DNA from: Aquella oligotrophica
GTDB taxonomy: Bacteria > Pseudomonadota > Gammaproteobacteria > Burkholderiales > UBA11063
Assembly: GCF_002892535.1 (NCBI RefSeq)
Contig: NZ_CP024847.1
Location: 930,001 to 994,000 of the forward strand
DNA length: 64,000 bases
Direction: 5' to 3'
The notes under the pieces are model-generated. The model saw only the letters and a list, made by a program, of their open reading frames with translations, had not been told where the DNA came from and did not search any database. Numbering within the stretch: the first letter of the stretch is position 1; every line of letters begins with the position of its first letter. Below, one piece after another: positions 43,646 through 52,364 of this stretch. The position numbers and the translations under genes were made by a program.

Positions 43646-44475
43646 TGTGGTGTCTAGGTGGATTAGGGAATCAGATGTTTCAATATGCCTTTTATCGTAA
43701 ACTTGAATTGATGGGGAAAGAAGTATACCTTGATTTAAGTGAATTTAATAATTATGATCTCCATAATGGTTTTGAGTTACAAAAAATATTTGCAGTTGCT
43801 CCTAAAATTATTCCATCTATTGCAGTGAAAAAATTCCGGCAAAATAAATTTTTTAAAGTACTTGCCAGATTAAAACTTTATCAACGAATTATTAGCCAAT
43901 CGGAATTTAACTTTAATTCCAAATATCTTGATTATTCTTTCTCACGTTATCTGATTGGCTACTGGCAGTCTGAATCATATTTTGCAGAAATAGAGCGGCA
44001 GATTAGGGAGGATTTTACTTTTCCATCTCTAGATGCCGCTAATCAGCTTATTGCTAATCAGATAAGGAGCACTAATGCTATTTCTTTGCACGTTAGAATG
44101 GGTGACTATGTTAATCATCCATTGCATGGAGGCATTTGCACTAAGGAGTTTTATTTAAGAGCGATAGATATAATCAAAGATAAAGTAGAAGGTCCACAAT
44201 TTTTTGTATTTTCGAATGAAATTGACTGGTGTAAAAATAATCTTCCATTAGCTAATGCAGTTTATGTGGGTGGAAATGATGGTGAAAACAGTTATCGTGA
44301 TATGCAGTTAATGAGCCTATGTAAGCATAATATAATTGCCAATAGCTCCTTCAGTTGGTGGGGTGCATGGCTAAATAGTAATATCAATAAAATTGTAATT
44401 GCTCCGGCAAAGTGGTTTAATGATCCACAAATAAATACTAGTGATTTATTGCCAGCCTCTTGGGTAAAAATATGA
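43636..44475 (+). CDS. Alpha-1,2-fucosyltransferase, GT11 family
   Basis: A 279-aa fucosyltransferase of the FutC/WbgL/WbnK family (GT11), adding L-fucose from GDP-fucose to galactose. N-terminal WCLGGLGNQMFQYAFYRKLE is the family hallmark; the donor motif HxRxGDY is HVRMGDY at 152-158; AVYVGGNDGENSYRDMQLMS and NSSFSWWGAWLN are the other conserved blocks. GDP-fucose is provided by Gmd and Fcl in the same locus. Overlaps the GT6 gene by 10 nt; the GT2 start overlaps its stop (ATGA). Confidence 0.95.
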   Translation: MQIVWCLGGLGNQMFQYAFYRKLELMGKEVYLDLSEFNNYDLHNGFELQKIFAVAPKIIPSIAVKKFRQNKFFKVLARLKLYQRIISQSEFNFNSKYLDYSFSRYLIGYWQSESYFAEIERQIREDFTFPSLDAANQLIANQIRSTNAISLHVRMGDYVNHPLHGGICTKEFYLRAIDIIKDKVEGPQFFVFSNEIDWCKNNLPLANAVYVGGNDGENSYRDMQLMSLCKHNIIANSSFSWWGAWLNSNINKIVIAPAKWFNDPQINTSDLLPASWVKI

Positions 44476-45401
44476 ATAGTCCATTAGTTTCAGTAGTAAT
44501 GCCGGTATATAATGCTGAAAAGTATGTTGCTGAAGCGGTTGAGAGTATATTGAATCAGTCATATACCAATTTTGAATTTATTATCATTGATGACTGTTCT
44601 ACAGATAATAGTTTTGAGATTCTTAAAAGATATAGAAATAGTGATAATAGAATAAAGCTTTTTCATAATGAAACGAATTGCAAATTACCTACTACATTAA
44701 ATCTTGCGATTGACCATGCAGTAGGGAAATATATATTACGGATGGATGCAGACGATATATCTTTACCAGACAGATTAGTCAAGCAGGTTGAATTTATGGA
44801 GGCTAATCCTGAAATTGGTGTAAGCGGTACTTGGTATAATGTATTTGATGATGGTATGGAAAAAATGCTTTATCATGAACAAAAGCCACTTGAGCATGAT
44901 ATGATACTAATTTATATGAATCTGCTTGATAATCCAATAGGGCATCCTACGGTAATTTTGCGCAGAGAAATTTTGAAAAATAATCATTATCCGGAAGATA
45001 TGAGGAATAATGCAGAGGATTATAGTTTGTGGTTAACTTTAAGCCAAAAAGGTATTAAATTTGCAAATCTCCCAGAATATACTCTAAGCTACAGACTCTC
45101 TAAATCATCTCTAAGTCAGGCAAACCAAAAAAATATTAATCTTACCCTAGTAGAAGTTATTTCATATACATTAACTAAGCTTAAAATTAAGCACAAAAAA
45201 ATTAATTACTACCTAAATGCTTTTGTCCTTCCTGGAAGCCTTTTTAGCAAATTATATAATATGTTATGGTCAACCTATGTATTAAAAGAGATTGAAAATA
45301 ATAATCGCAAAATTCAAATCTTTCCAGAAAAAGAATTATCTTTATTTGTCCGCGAACTTTCAATTGTTAATAAGCTAATTAGGAAAGTTAGATTACAATG
45401 A
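44472..45401 (+). CDS. Glycosyltransferase family 2 (copy B)
   Basis: A 309-aa GT-A enzyme; the start ATG overlaps the fucosyltransferase stop as ATGA. VSVVMPVYNAEKYVAEAVES, FIIIDDCSTDNSFEILKRYR and MDADDISLPDRL (the DxD site) are clear, followed by NAEDYSLWLTLSQKG. It resembles the GT2 copy A (about 41934) closely in its first 60 residues, so the two probably arose by duplication. Specificity unknown. Next gene starts with ATGA overlap. Confidence 0.9.
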   Translation: MNSPLVSVVMPVYNAEKYVAEAVESILNQSYTNFEFIIIDDCSTDNSFEILKRYRNSDNRIKLFHNETNCKLPTTLNLAIDHAVGKYILRMDADDISLPDRLVKQVEFMEANPEIGVSGTWYNVFDDGMEKMLYHEQKPLEHDMILIYMNLLDNPIGHPTVILRREILKNNHYPEDMRNNAEDYSLWLTLSQKGIKFANLPEYTLSYRLSKSSLSQANQKNINLTLVEVISYTLTKLKIKHKKINYYLNAFVLPGSLFSKLYNMLWSTYVLKEIENNNRKIQIFPEKELSLFVRELSIVNKLIRKVRLQ

Positions 45402-46516
45402 CAAAAAAGATTTTATTTATTACGGAGGATTATATTTGTGGTGGTGTTGCTACAGTTTCACAAACACTTAAACAAGCTATTAATCTTGATTGCAATTATC
45501 AAATGGATATAGGATTATTGAATTCCAGAAATGATTATGCAGGTTTTAAACCAGTATTTATTTTAAACCAGCACGAAGCCAAAAATAAAGTTATGAAATT
45601 ATTTAGATTGTTCTCGGATAGTCTAAAATTATCCCGAAAAATCTCAGGTTATGACATTATCATCGTTAATGGTGATTTGTTTCAGGTGGTGATTCCGGTT
45701 TGGATATTTTCTCTTTTCAAAAAAATAAGAGTTATCGCGTGGGTACATGCCTGTCTTGATAAAGTAAAATATTATCCAAACCAGCTTATCAAGAGTATTC
45801 ACTGCATCGGATTAAAATCTTTTACACAAATTGTTTGTGTAAGTCATGAGTCGGCACGAAGTCTAGCTGCATACGCTGGGGCGGAAATATCAACCAGAAT
45901 TGAAGTAATTTATAATCCATTTATAATTACTGAATTAGAAAAAGCATTGCCGATTGCTGACTTAGATAATCGGAAAATAAAAATTATTGTGTTAGGGCGT
46001 CTGGTGGCAGAGAAAAATTTTGCCTTATTAATAAGGGCTCTCAGTATGTTACAGAACAAAAATCTTCAGTTGATTATTTGTGGTGAGGGTAGTGAAAAAA
46101 ATGCGCTTATTGAGGAAGCAATTGCTCTAAATGTTTATGAACAATTACTATTTGTAGGACAAACAGACAATCCTCTTGGGTACATTGCTGCTTCTGATAT
46201 ACTTGTTTCTACTTCTACCACGGAAGCATTACCCTCAGTTATCATTGAAGCTCTGGCATTATCCAAAGTTATTATTGCTACCGATACAGGAGCAAGAGAG
46301 ATCTTAACTCATGGTTGCGGAGTTATTATTCCTGTCAATGAACCAGCTATTCTTGCTCAGGCAATTGAGAAAGTCATTAATGATGAGTTATTACGAAAGC
46401 AATTGATACAAAATAGGCATTTAGCGTTAAAACCTTTTATGATTGAAAATGTTATTCCCTACTGGTTGAAAACGTTTGCTCGGTTATTTGAAAATGATGC
46501 AAAAAATTTATATTAA
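45398..46516 (+). CDS. Glycosyltransferase family 4
   Basis: A 372-aa GT-B enzyme. N-terminal FITEDYICGGVATVSQTLKQ; nucleotide-sugar half with KIIVLGRLVAEKNFALLIRA, LIICGEGSEKNALIEEA, FVGQTDNPLGYIAASDI and the E-x7-E motif TTEALPSVIIEALALSKVII. The C-terminal amphipathic end (ENVIPYWLKTFARLFEND) suits membrane contact. It overlaps the genes on both sides, so translation is coupled. Confidence 0.92.
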   Translation: MTKKILFITEDYICGGVATVSQTLKQAINLDCNYQMDIGLLNSRNDYAGFKPVFILNQHEAKNKVMKLFRLFSDSLKLSRKISGYDIIIVNGDLFQVVIPVWIFSLFKKIRVIAWVHACLDKVKYYPNQLIKSIHCIGLKSFTQIVCVSHESARSLAAYAGAEISTRIEVIYNPFIITELEKALPIADLDNRKIKIIVLGRLVAEKNFALLIRALSMLQNKNLQLIICGEGSEKNALIEEAIALNVYEQLLFVGQTDNPLGYIAASDILVSTSTTEALPSVIIEALALSKVIIATDTGAREILTHGCGVIIPVNEPAILAQAIEKVINDELLRKQLIQNRHLALKPFMIENVIPYWLKTFARLFENDAKNLY

Positions 46517-47570
46517 TGGTTATTTCCTGACTGAACAGGTAAAAGGTGGTGTGAATCGTTTTGCATTACAAATGACAATTGCGTTTGATAAGATCATTAA
46601 ATCAATGGTTCAAGATAGTCAAACTGAATTTATTTTGTTAGTCCCAAAGATAAATTTTTTGGAGGTTTCTCTTAAGAATATAAAAATACATGAAATTACT
46701 TATTTTCAAAATAAATACCTTTGGGAGCAGATACTACTCCCATTATACACAGGTAAAAGCTTTTTGATTAATTTTGCTAATTTTGCGCCAATTATTAAAA
46801 AAAATCAGTTATGTGTGATCCATGATGCGCTGATTTTTAGATATCCAGAGTCATATAGCTGGAAATTCAGGCTAATTACACAATTTTTTCATAAACAGTT
46901 AGTTATGAGGTCTGAATATATTGGTACAGTTTCTAATTTTAGTGCTAGAGAAATTAATGCTGTAATAGGCAAACCAAAAAATCCAGTAGTCGTATTTGGT
47001 AATAGTGCAGATAATTTTACTTACACAAGTGAATCTTCTGAATACCTACAAATGATTGGTATTGTCAGGGAGGGCTATATACTTTCTATCTTTTCACAAA
47101 AAAATTCAAGCTATAAAAATATTCGAGCTTATCTTGATGCGATAGCTAAAGTTAATTATACTTTTGTATGCGTAGGCAGTGTTGAAATAGAAAAAGAATC
47201 TATGCCTGATAATCTTATTCAGTTAGGAGTTGTTTCCGATGCTCAATTACATACATTATATCAGAACGCATATGCAACTTTAGTTCCTTCACTGTATGAA
47301 GGGTTTGGGATTCCATTACTTGAAGCAATTTCCTCCGGGAGTCCGTTAATTATTTCAGATATTCCAGTCTTTCGGGAGATTATTAAAGAAGCTGCAATTT
47401 ATTTTGATCCACATAATTCAGATGATATTATTGCTAAAATAGAGTATCTATTAAAAAATTCAGAACTGAGAGAATCATTAATTGTAAATGGACGAAAAAT
47501 TTTGCCACTATACTCATGGAGCGTTTATGCAGAGCAGCTTAAAGAGCTTATTGAGGATCATATATTATGA
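46494..47570 (+). CDS. Glycosyltransferase family 4, paralogue of the gene at 61813
   Basis: A 358-aa GT4 enzyme. I use ATG 46494 (or 46497), giving MQKIYINGYFLTEQVKGGVN; the open frame begins at 46476. Family motifs are LWEQILLPLYT, NFANFAPIIKKNQLCVIHDA and the acceptor site VPSLYEGFGIPLLEAISSGS. These regions match the gene at 61813 (LWEQLGLPWYS, FPSLYEGFGIPVVEAMGLG), suggesting a paralogous pair. The type is frequent among O-antigen mannosyl- or rhamnosyltransferases, but specificity is not determined. It ends ATGA-coupled to the GT9 gene. Confidence 0.9.
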   Translation: MMQKIYINGYFLTEQVKGGVNRFALQMTIAFDKIIKSMVQDSQTEFILLVPKINFLEVSLKNIKIHEITYFQNKYLWEQILLPLYTGKSFLINFANFAPIIKKNQLCVIHDALIFRYPESYSWKFRLITQFFHKQLVMRSEYIGTVSNFSAREINAVIGKPKNPVVVFGNSADNFTYTSESSEYLQMIGIVREGYILSIFSQKNSSYKNIRAYLDAIAKVNYTFVCVGSVEIEKESMPDNLIQLGVVSDAQLHTLYQNAYATLVPSLYEGFGIPLLEAISSGSPLIISDIPVFREIIKEAAIYFDPHNSDDIIAKIEYLLKNSELRESLIVNGRKILPLYSWSVYAEQLKELIEDHIL

Positions 47571-48583
47571 AAATCCTATTAATTAAGCGTGGGGCAATTG
47601 GTGATTTATTAATGGCTACGCCATTGATTCGTCAGCTTAAATTAAAATGTAATGCCAGTATTGACCTTCTGGTTGGCGAGAATGCTGCAATTGCCTGTAG
47701 GGATAACCCTCACCTTAATAGGCTAATTATATTACCCGATACTGATTTTTCAATTAAAGGTGTATTTAGATTTGCTATACAATTAATTAGACTTCGTAAG
47801 CAATATGATTATGTCTTTCTTCTTGATAAACACTGGTATTTTAATCTGATGGCTAATCTGCTTTGCACCAAAACTGTTGGTTATTATCGTGAGGATTGGC
47901 AAAAATTCACTTTATATTATCCAGTATTATATAATGACGTAACACGCTACCATTGCTACTATTATCTTGATTTATTAAAGCAAAGTAATCTTGCTAGCCC
48001 TGATTATACCGATATCCAGATTGATTTACCAATTAAAGATAGTGACCAAAAATATATCAATGAAAAACTTTATGAAAATAATCTTGAAGATTTTGTTGTT
48101 CTCGTAAATAGTGGCGGAAATAACGCCTATGAGAAGACAGGTATCCGGATGTTACCAGAAGATAAAGTTATTGAATTACTTGAGCTCATTATTCAGCAAA
48201 GGAAAAAAATTATTCTAATTGGTGGTAAAGTGGATCGGGTAAATTATGATGATTATATTAGTCAATTGCTTGATAATTCTAATTGTTATAACTGGGCGGG
48301 AGAGTTATCTTTGGCGCAAAGTGCCTATTTGATTAGTAAAGCTAGAATATTTTATACAACTGATTGTGGGGCAATGCATTTTGGTGTTGCGATGGGGCTT
48401 CATGCTCGACTGAAAGCATTTTTTGGACCATCTGATCCGCGACATATATTACCACCAGATTATATTGGGAGATCATCGATCTGGCATGATAAAGAGAATT
48501 TTGACCCAGCTTATCAGTTAGAAGGTGTAATTGATAAAAATAAGAAATTCTTTCGCAATATTAGAATATCAGATTATGTGTGA
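47567..48583 (+). CDS. Glycosyltransferase family 9 (heptosyltransferase-like)
   Basis: A 338-aa GT-B enzyme of the ADP-heptose:LPS heptosyltransferase family. N-terminal KILLIKRGAIGDLLMATPLI is the hallmark; the C-terminal part has NSGGNNAYEKTGIRMLPEDK, WAGELSLAQSAYLISKARIF and TTDCGAMHFGVAMGL (the D..pxH..aA motif with Asp then Met-His). Such enzymes add heptose to the LPS core, but locus members can use other sugars. Starts by ATGA overlap with the previous gene. An 84-bp gap follows. Confidence 0.92.
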   Translation: MKILLIKRGAIGDLLMATPLIRQLKLKCNASIDLLVGENAAIACRDNPHLNRLIILPDTDFSIKGVFRFAIQLIRLRKQYDYVFLLDKHWYFNLMANLLCTKTVGYYREDWQKFTLYYPVLYNDVTRYHCYYYLDLLKQSNLASPDYTDIQIDLPIKDSDQKYINEKLYENNLEDFVVLVNSGGNNAYEKTGIRMLPEDKVIELLELIIQQRKKIILIGGKVDRVNYDDYISQLLDNSNCYNWAGELSLAQSAYLISKARIFYTTDCGAMHFGVAMGLHARLKAFFGPSDPRHILPPDYIGRSSIWHDKENFDPAYQLEGVIDKNKKFFRNIRISDYV

Positions 48584-48667
48584 TAAGAGCAATTTTAGCA
48601 AATAAATTTATTTCTAAATTCAGATACTCTTATAATAATGGATAAATTGTTTTTTTAGTGTTAAGTA

Positions 48668-49372
48668 ATGAATAAACTGTGGTATAGACTTCTGGGCATT
48701 GGAATAAGTGCATTAGTTATTTATATGCTCTTTAATCACTATGGTTTATGGTCATATTTAAGTCTAGATGGATTTAATCACTATCATCAGCAGATACTAG
48801 AGTTCGAGCAAAAACATGTAATTAGTTTTACGCTTATTTATATCCTGAGCTATATTGTATTAATTGCTTGTTGTATTCCTGGGACAATATTATTTGACCT
48901 TTTGGCTGGTTTTATTTATGGGACGGTTTTAGGTACACCAATTGTTCTTGTTAGCTATCTTAGTGGCGCGATACTTAATTTTATACTAGTTCGGACGCTA
49001 TTTAAAGATGTTCTTCATCAAAAATTTTCTCATCTTCGGCATATTGTTTTGCGCGATGGTGGACGTACAAGAACCGCTTATAACCTTATTGGTTTACGAT
49101 TTATTCCAATAATTCCTTTCTGGTTACTCAATATACTTGCTGCAATTTTGGATATTCCCTTAGTTACTTTTATTATTACTACATTTATCGGCATCATTCC
49201 GACTTCGGTAATTTATGTCATGATTGGTAATGGAGTACGTAGTCAATTGGCAGAAAATGCAAAAGTTTCTTTAGACGTTTTAACTAATCCTGAACTATGG
49301 ATTCCGCTGGTATTGCTGGCATTATTAATAATTATTCCGAATTTATATAAAAGCTTTAAGAAAAATAGTTAA
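48668..49372 (+). CDS. TVP38/TMEM64 family membrane protein (VTT domain)
   Basis: A 234-aa integral membrane protein. Residues about 60-195 form the VTT/SNARE-associated domain of the DedA superfamily: IACCIPGTILFDLLAGFIYG (the glycine-rich re-entrant part), YLSGAILNFILVRTLF, and the signature RFIPIIPFWLLNILAAILDI, which has the conserved Arg and prolines. DedA-type proteins recycle lipid carriers such as undecaprenyl phosphate, and TVP38 members may move lipids, which would suit a glycan locus. A TATAAT at 48631-48636 in the gap before it could be a local promoter, but no -35 or extended -10 is seen. Confidence 0.85.
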   Translation: MNKLWYRLLGIGISALVIYMLFNHYGLWSYLSLDGFNHYHQQILEFEQKHVISFTLIYILSYIVLIACCIPGTILFDLLAGFIYGTVLGTPIVLVSYLSGAILNFILVRTLFKDVLHQKFSHLRHIVLRDGGRTRTAYNLIGLRFIPIIPFWLLNILAAILDIPLVTFIITTFIGIIPTSVIYVMIGNGVRSQLAENAKVSLDVLTNPELWIPLVLLALLIIIPNLYKSFKKNS

Positions 49373-49377
49373 ATTTT

Positions 49378-50790
49378 ATGCAGTTAAAAAAAAATACCAT
49401 ACAGAAAATTGGCTTGATTGGGGCAGATATTATCAGCCTAACAGTAGCATTTCTTTTAGCAATCTCTCTTACCCAGCGTTATCATTTAGATTTATTTAAT
49501 AGTCCTTGGTCAAATTTTTTTCATTTCGGGGTTTCTAAGCTCTTAGGTGTATTAATAATAGCTATTTTCTGGTATGCGGAGCAATACACCAAACGGAGAC
49601 CTTTTTGGGAAGAGTTGCTTCAAACCTACCGGATTATTGGACTCTTAATTGTTATTAATCTGGGACTTTCTTTTGTAATGGGTAAATCTTCATTAAAAGT
49701 CCTCATTGTAGGTTTTTGGGTTTCTTTTGCAATAGTATTACCATTAATTAGGATATGTGCCAAGCTGTTAATGTCAAACTTTAATATTTGGCAAAGAAAT
49801 TTATATATCATTGGTACTGGTACTACAGCAAAAGAGGCGTATGAATTATTTGCACTAAATATTCTCATGGGTTATCGTATTAAGAAATTTGTTACAACAA
49901 ATTCTTCTGTGGCAGATTTAGATCTTCCTGCTGGGGTTGTCCATATTGATGAATTACTTGAACTTGTTAAAGCAGATAGTGAATGTGAAATTATTGTTGC
50001 ATTAAGTTATCAAGAATTAAATAATCAAATGAAGATGATAAATTATTTACAACATAATTGTATGTATTTATCTGTGTTACCCGAAATTACTGGTCTAGCT
50101 TTATATGGCGCACATATAGATCATTTTTTTGGTAATGATCATTTAATTTTACGCTTAAACAATAATCTAGCTCGTCCTTTTAATGCCTTTCTAAAAAGAG
50201 TATTTGATCTGATACTGGTTGTAGTTGGGTTAATAATTTTAAGCCCTGTATTTCTTACAATCGCTTTTATTATAAAACTTACAACTAAAGACAAGGTTTT
50301 TTTCTTCCACAAAAGAGTTGGTAAACATGGTAAACCATTTTATTGTATTAAGTTTCAAACTATGTATCCTAACAGTAGTGAATTATTAGCTAAATTACTC
50401 GAAAATAGCCCTGATGCAAGATTGGAATGGGAAAAAGACTTTAAGCTGAAAAACGACCCACGAGTTACAGCAATTGGTAAATTTTTACGTAAAACTAGCC
50501 TTGATGAGTTGCCACAGCTATTTAATGTCTTACGTGGAGAAATGAGCCTTGTTGGTCCGCGACCAATAATTGATCGGGAGATAGAGCGTTATGAGGATGG
50601 TTACTATTATTATCAATTGGTATTACCTGGTATAACTGGATTATGGCAAGTAAGTGGAAGAAATGATGTTGGTTATAAAAACCGGGTTAGACTAGACGAG
50701 TGGTATGTTAAAAACTGGTCTTTATGGTATGATATTGTTATAATAATAAAAACTTTTGGCGTAGTTTTAAAAAGAACTGGAGCCTACTAA
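49378..50790 (+). CDS. wbaP: Undecaprenyl-phosphate sugar-1-phosphotransferase, WbaP-type
   Basis: A 470-aa polyprenyl-glycosylphosphotransferase that starts repeat-unit synthesis by loading a sugar-1-phosphate on undecaprenyl phosphate. Four N-terminal membrane helices (about 10-125) and a cytoplasmic CoA-binding-like region precede the catalytic part: membrane helix LILVVVGLIILSPVFLTIAF, KVFFFHKRVGKHGKPFYCIK, LRKTSLDELPQLFNVLRGEM (the conserved Asp-Glu), SLVGPRP and ITGLWQVSGR. The long N-terminus matches WbaP (galactose-1-phosphate) rather than short PglC-type enzymes, but the sugar is inferred. Confidence 0.92.
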   Translation: MQLKKNTIQKIGLIGADIISLTVAFLLAISLTQRYHLDLFNSPWSNFFHFGVSKLLGVLIIAIFWYAEQYTKRRPFWEELLQTYRIIGLLIVINLGLSFVMGKSSLKVLIVGFWVSFAIVLPLIRICAKLLMSNFNIWQRNLYIIGTGTTAKEAYELFALNILMGYRIKKFVTTNSSVADLDLPAGVVHIDELLELVKADSECEIIVALSYQELNNQMKMINYLQHNCMYLSVLPEITGLALYGAHIDHFFGNDHLILRLNNNLARPFNAFLKRVFDLILVVVGLIILSPVFLTIAFIIKLTTKDKVFFFHKRVGKHGKPFYCIKFQTMYPNSSELLAKLLENSPDARLEWEKDFKLKNDPRVTAIGKFLRKTSLDELPQLFNVLRGEMSLVGPRPIIDREIERYEDGYYYYQLVLPGITGLWQVSGRNDVGYKNRVRLDEWYVKNWSLWYDIVIIIKTFGVVLKRTGAY

Positions 50791-50830
50791 CCTAAATTCT
50801 GCTTTTATCTCTTAACCCTTGATAAAGCTA

Positions 50831-50839
50831 TGCTATAAT
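50831..50839 (+). promoter_or_regulatory. Extended -10 promoter of the POT transporter gene
   Basis: TGCTATAAT lies 35 nt before the ATG at 50875, with no -35 at 17 nt. It may also serve wzm and wzt, which follow without a terminator. Confidence 0.5.
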
Positions 50840-50874
50840 TTAGTTTGATTAAAACTAATCATGGGGTGGGGTAA

Positions 50875-52359
50875 ATGTCTAATAGTCAGTCAGGAAATTT
50901 TCTTAAACAGCCTTTTTTTATCCTGTGTTTTCTAGAGTTCTTTGAGCGTTTTGGCTATTACGGCTTTAATTATATCTCGATTTATTTTTATATCTCAAAA
51001 CTTGGCTTTTCGGAGTCTCAGGCAACAGTCCTGATGGGGGGATTTGCTGCACTTACCTATGTTTTTAATGCTGTTGGTGGCTATGTGGCAGACAATGTAC
51101 TTGGTATCAAAAGGACCATGTTTGTTGGAGCGGCGTTACTATGTTTAGGCTATGCGTCTTTAGCGATTGGAAGTAGTTTAAGCCCTCATCTGGTATATCC
51201 AGCACTTGCCTTCATTATCATTGGTTCATGTCTATTTAAACCTGCGCCAACCAATCTTATTGCTGCGATTTATGGTTCAGATAAAAGTAAGCTTGATTCA
51301 ACCTATACCTACTTTTATATGTCTATCAATATGGGGTCATTTTGCGCCTCAATTCTTATCCCTTTATTAGCTAAGAATGTTGGTTATACAGTAGCACTAT
51401 TGGTTTGCTCTATTGGACTTTTGTTAGGGATTATCTATAACATCAAACATTATTATGTTATTCGTGAAGTGGATAATCGTATCGGGCTTATTCCTTTAAA
51501 TGTAAAAAAAATAGCTCCTTTTATACTGTCTGTAATTGTGGGGATAGTATTTGTAACGGTTATGCTTGAAAATGATGGTCTTATTAACTGGTTATTAACA
51601 ATTGCTTCAGTAATCATTTTTACGCTATTTATTTGGCAAATTATAAAAGAAGAAAGTCGCTCACAAAAACAAAAAATGATTGTTGCTGTAGTCTTACTAT
51701 TCTATGCAGTCGTGTTTTTTGTTATCTACCAGCAAAAAAATACTTCATTTATGCTATTTAATAAACATCACGTGAATCTTAATTTTTTAGGTTGGGATAT
51801 AAACCCACAAACAGTACCAGGATTTTTGGGGACAAGTGGGATTATTCTTTTGTCGCCAATTTTTGCCGCTATGTATCGCAGATTGGGTAAGCGTGATTTG
51901 GCTTTGCCACAAAAATTTGCTATTGGGCTTTTCTTAAGTGCTTCTGCCTACGGACTATTATTTTTAGTCTGTTTATTTACTAATCCAAGTGACAAAATTA
52001 GTTTTGCTTGGGAAATACTTTCAATTTCAGTATTTTTTGCTTCTTCTGAGTTGCTAATCAGTGCGTTAGGCGTATCATTAATGGCACAGCTTGTCCCAGA
52101 TCGGATGCGTGGTTTTGCCATGGGGACATGGTTTATCACTAGTGCCTTAGGGATAAAGCTAGGTTCATATGTTGCTTCACTAGTTGCTAATAATGCCGGG
52201 AAAGGTAAAATAGATGTTGTTTATTCTGCTAGTGAACAGATCGCTAGTTTTGAAAAATACCAACATTTATTTGGTTCTATAGCCGCATTTGGCTTGGCTT
52301 GTGGGGTTATTGCTTGGCTTATCGGTGGTAGGTTAACCAGAATGATCGGAAATAATTAA
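50875..52359 (+). CDS. POT-family (PTR2) peptide:proton symporter
   Basis: A 494-aa membrane transporter of the proton-dependent oligopeptide family with about 14 helices. FLEFFERFGYYGFNYISIYF contains the ExxERFxYY proton-coupling motif; GGYVADNVLGIKRTMFVGA and YTYFYMSINMGSFCASILIP are the other signatures. It takes up di- and tripeptides. It has its own promoter and no evident link to glycan assembly, yet lies between wbaP and wzm; only 5 bases separate its stop from wzm. Confidence 0.93.
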   Translation: MSNSQSGNFLKQPFFILCFLEFFERFGYYGFNYISIYFYISKLGFSESQATVLMGGFAALTYVFNAVGGYVADNVLGIKRTMFVGAALLCLGYASLAIGSSLSPHLVYPALAFIIIGSCLFKPAPTNLIAAIYGSDKSKLDSTYTYFYMSINMGSFCASILIPLLAKNVGYTVALLVCSIGLLLGIIYNIKHYYVIREVDNRIGLIPLNVKKIAPFILSVIVGIVFVTVMLENDGLINWLLTIASVIIFTLFIWQIIKEESRSQKQKMIVAVVLLFYAVVFFVIYQQKNTSFMLFNKHHVNLNFLGWDINPQTVPGFLGTSGIILLSPIFAAMYRRLGKRDLALPQKFAIGLFLSASAYGLLFLVCLFTNPSDKISFAWEILSISVFFASSELLISALGVSLMAQLVPDRMRGFAMGTWFITSALGIKLGSYVASLVANNAGKGKIDVVYSASEQIASFEKYQHLFGSIAAFGLACGVIAWLIGGRLTRMIGNN

Positions 52360-52364
52360 TTTTT

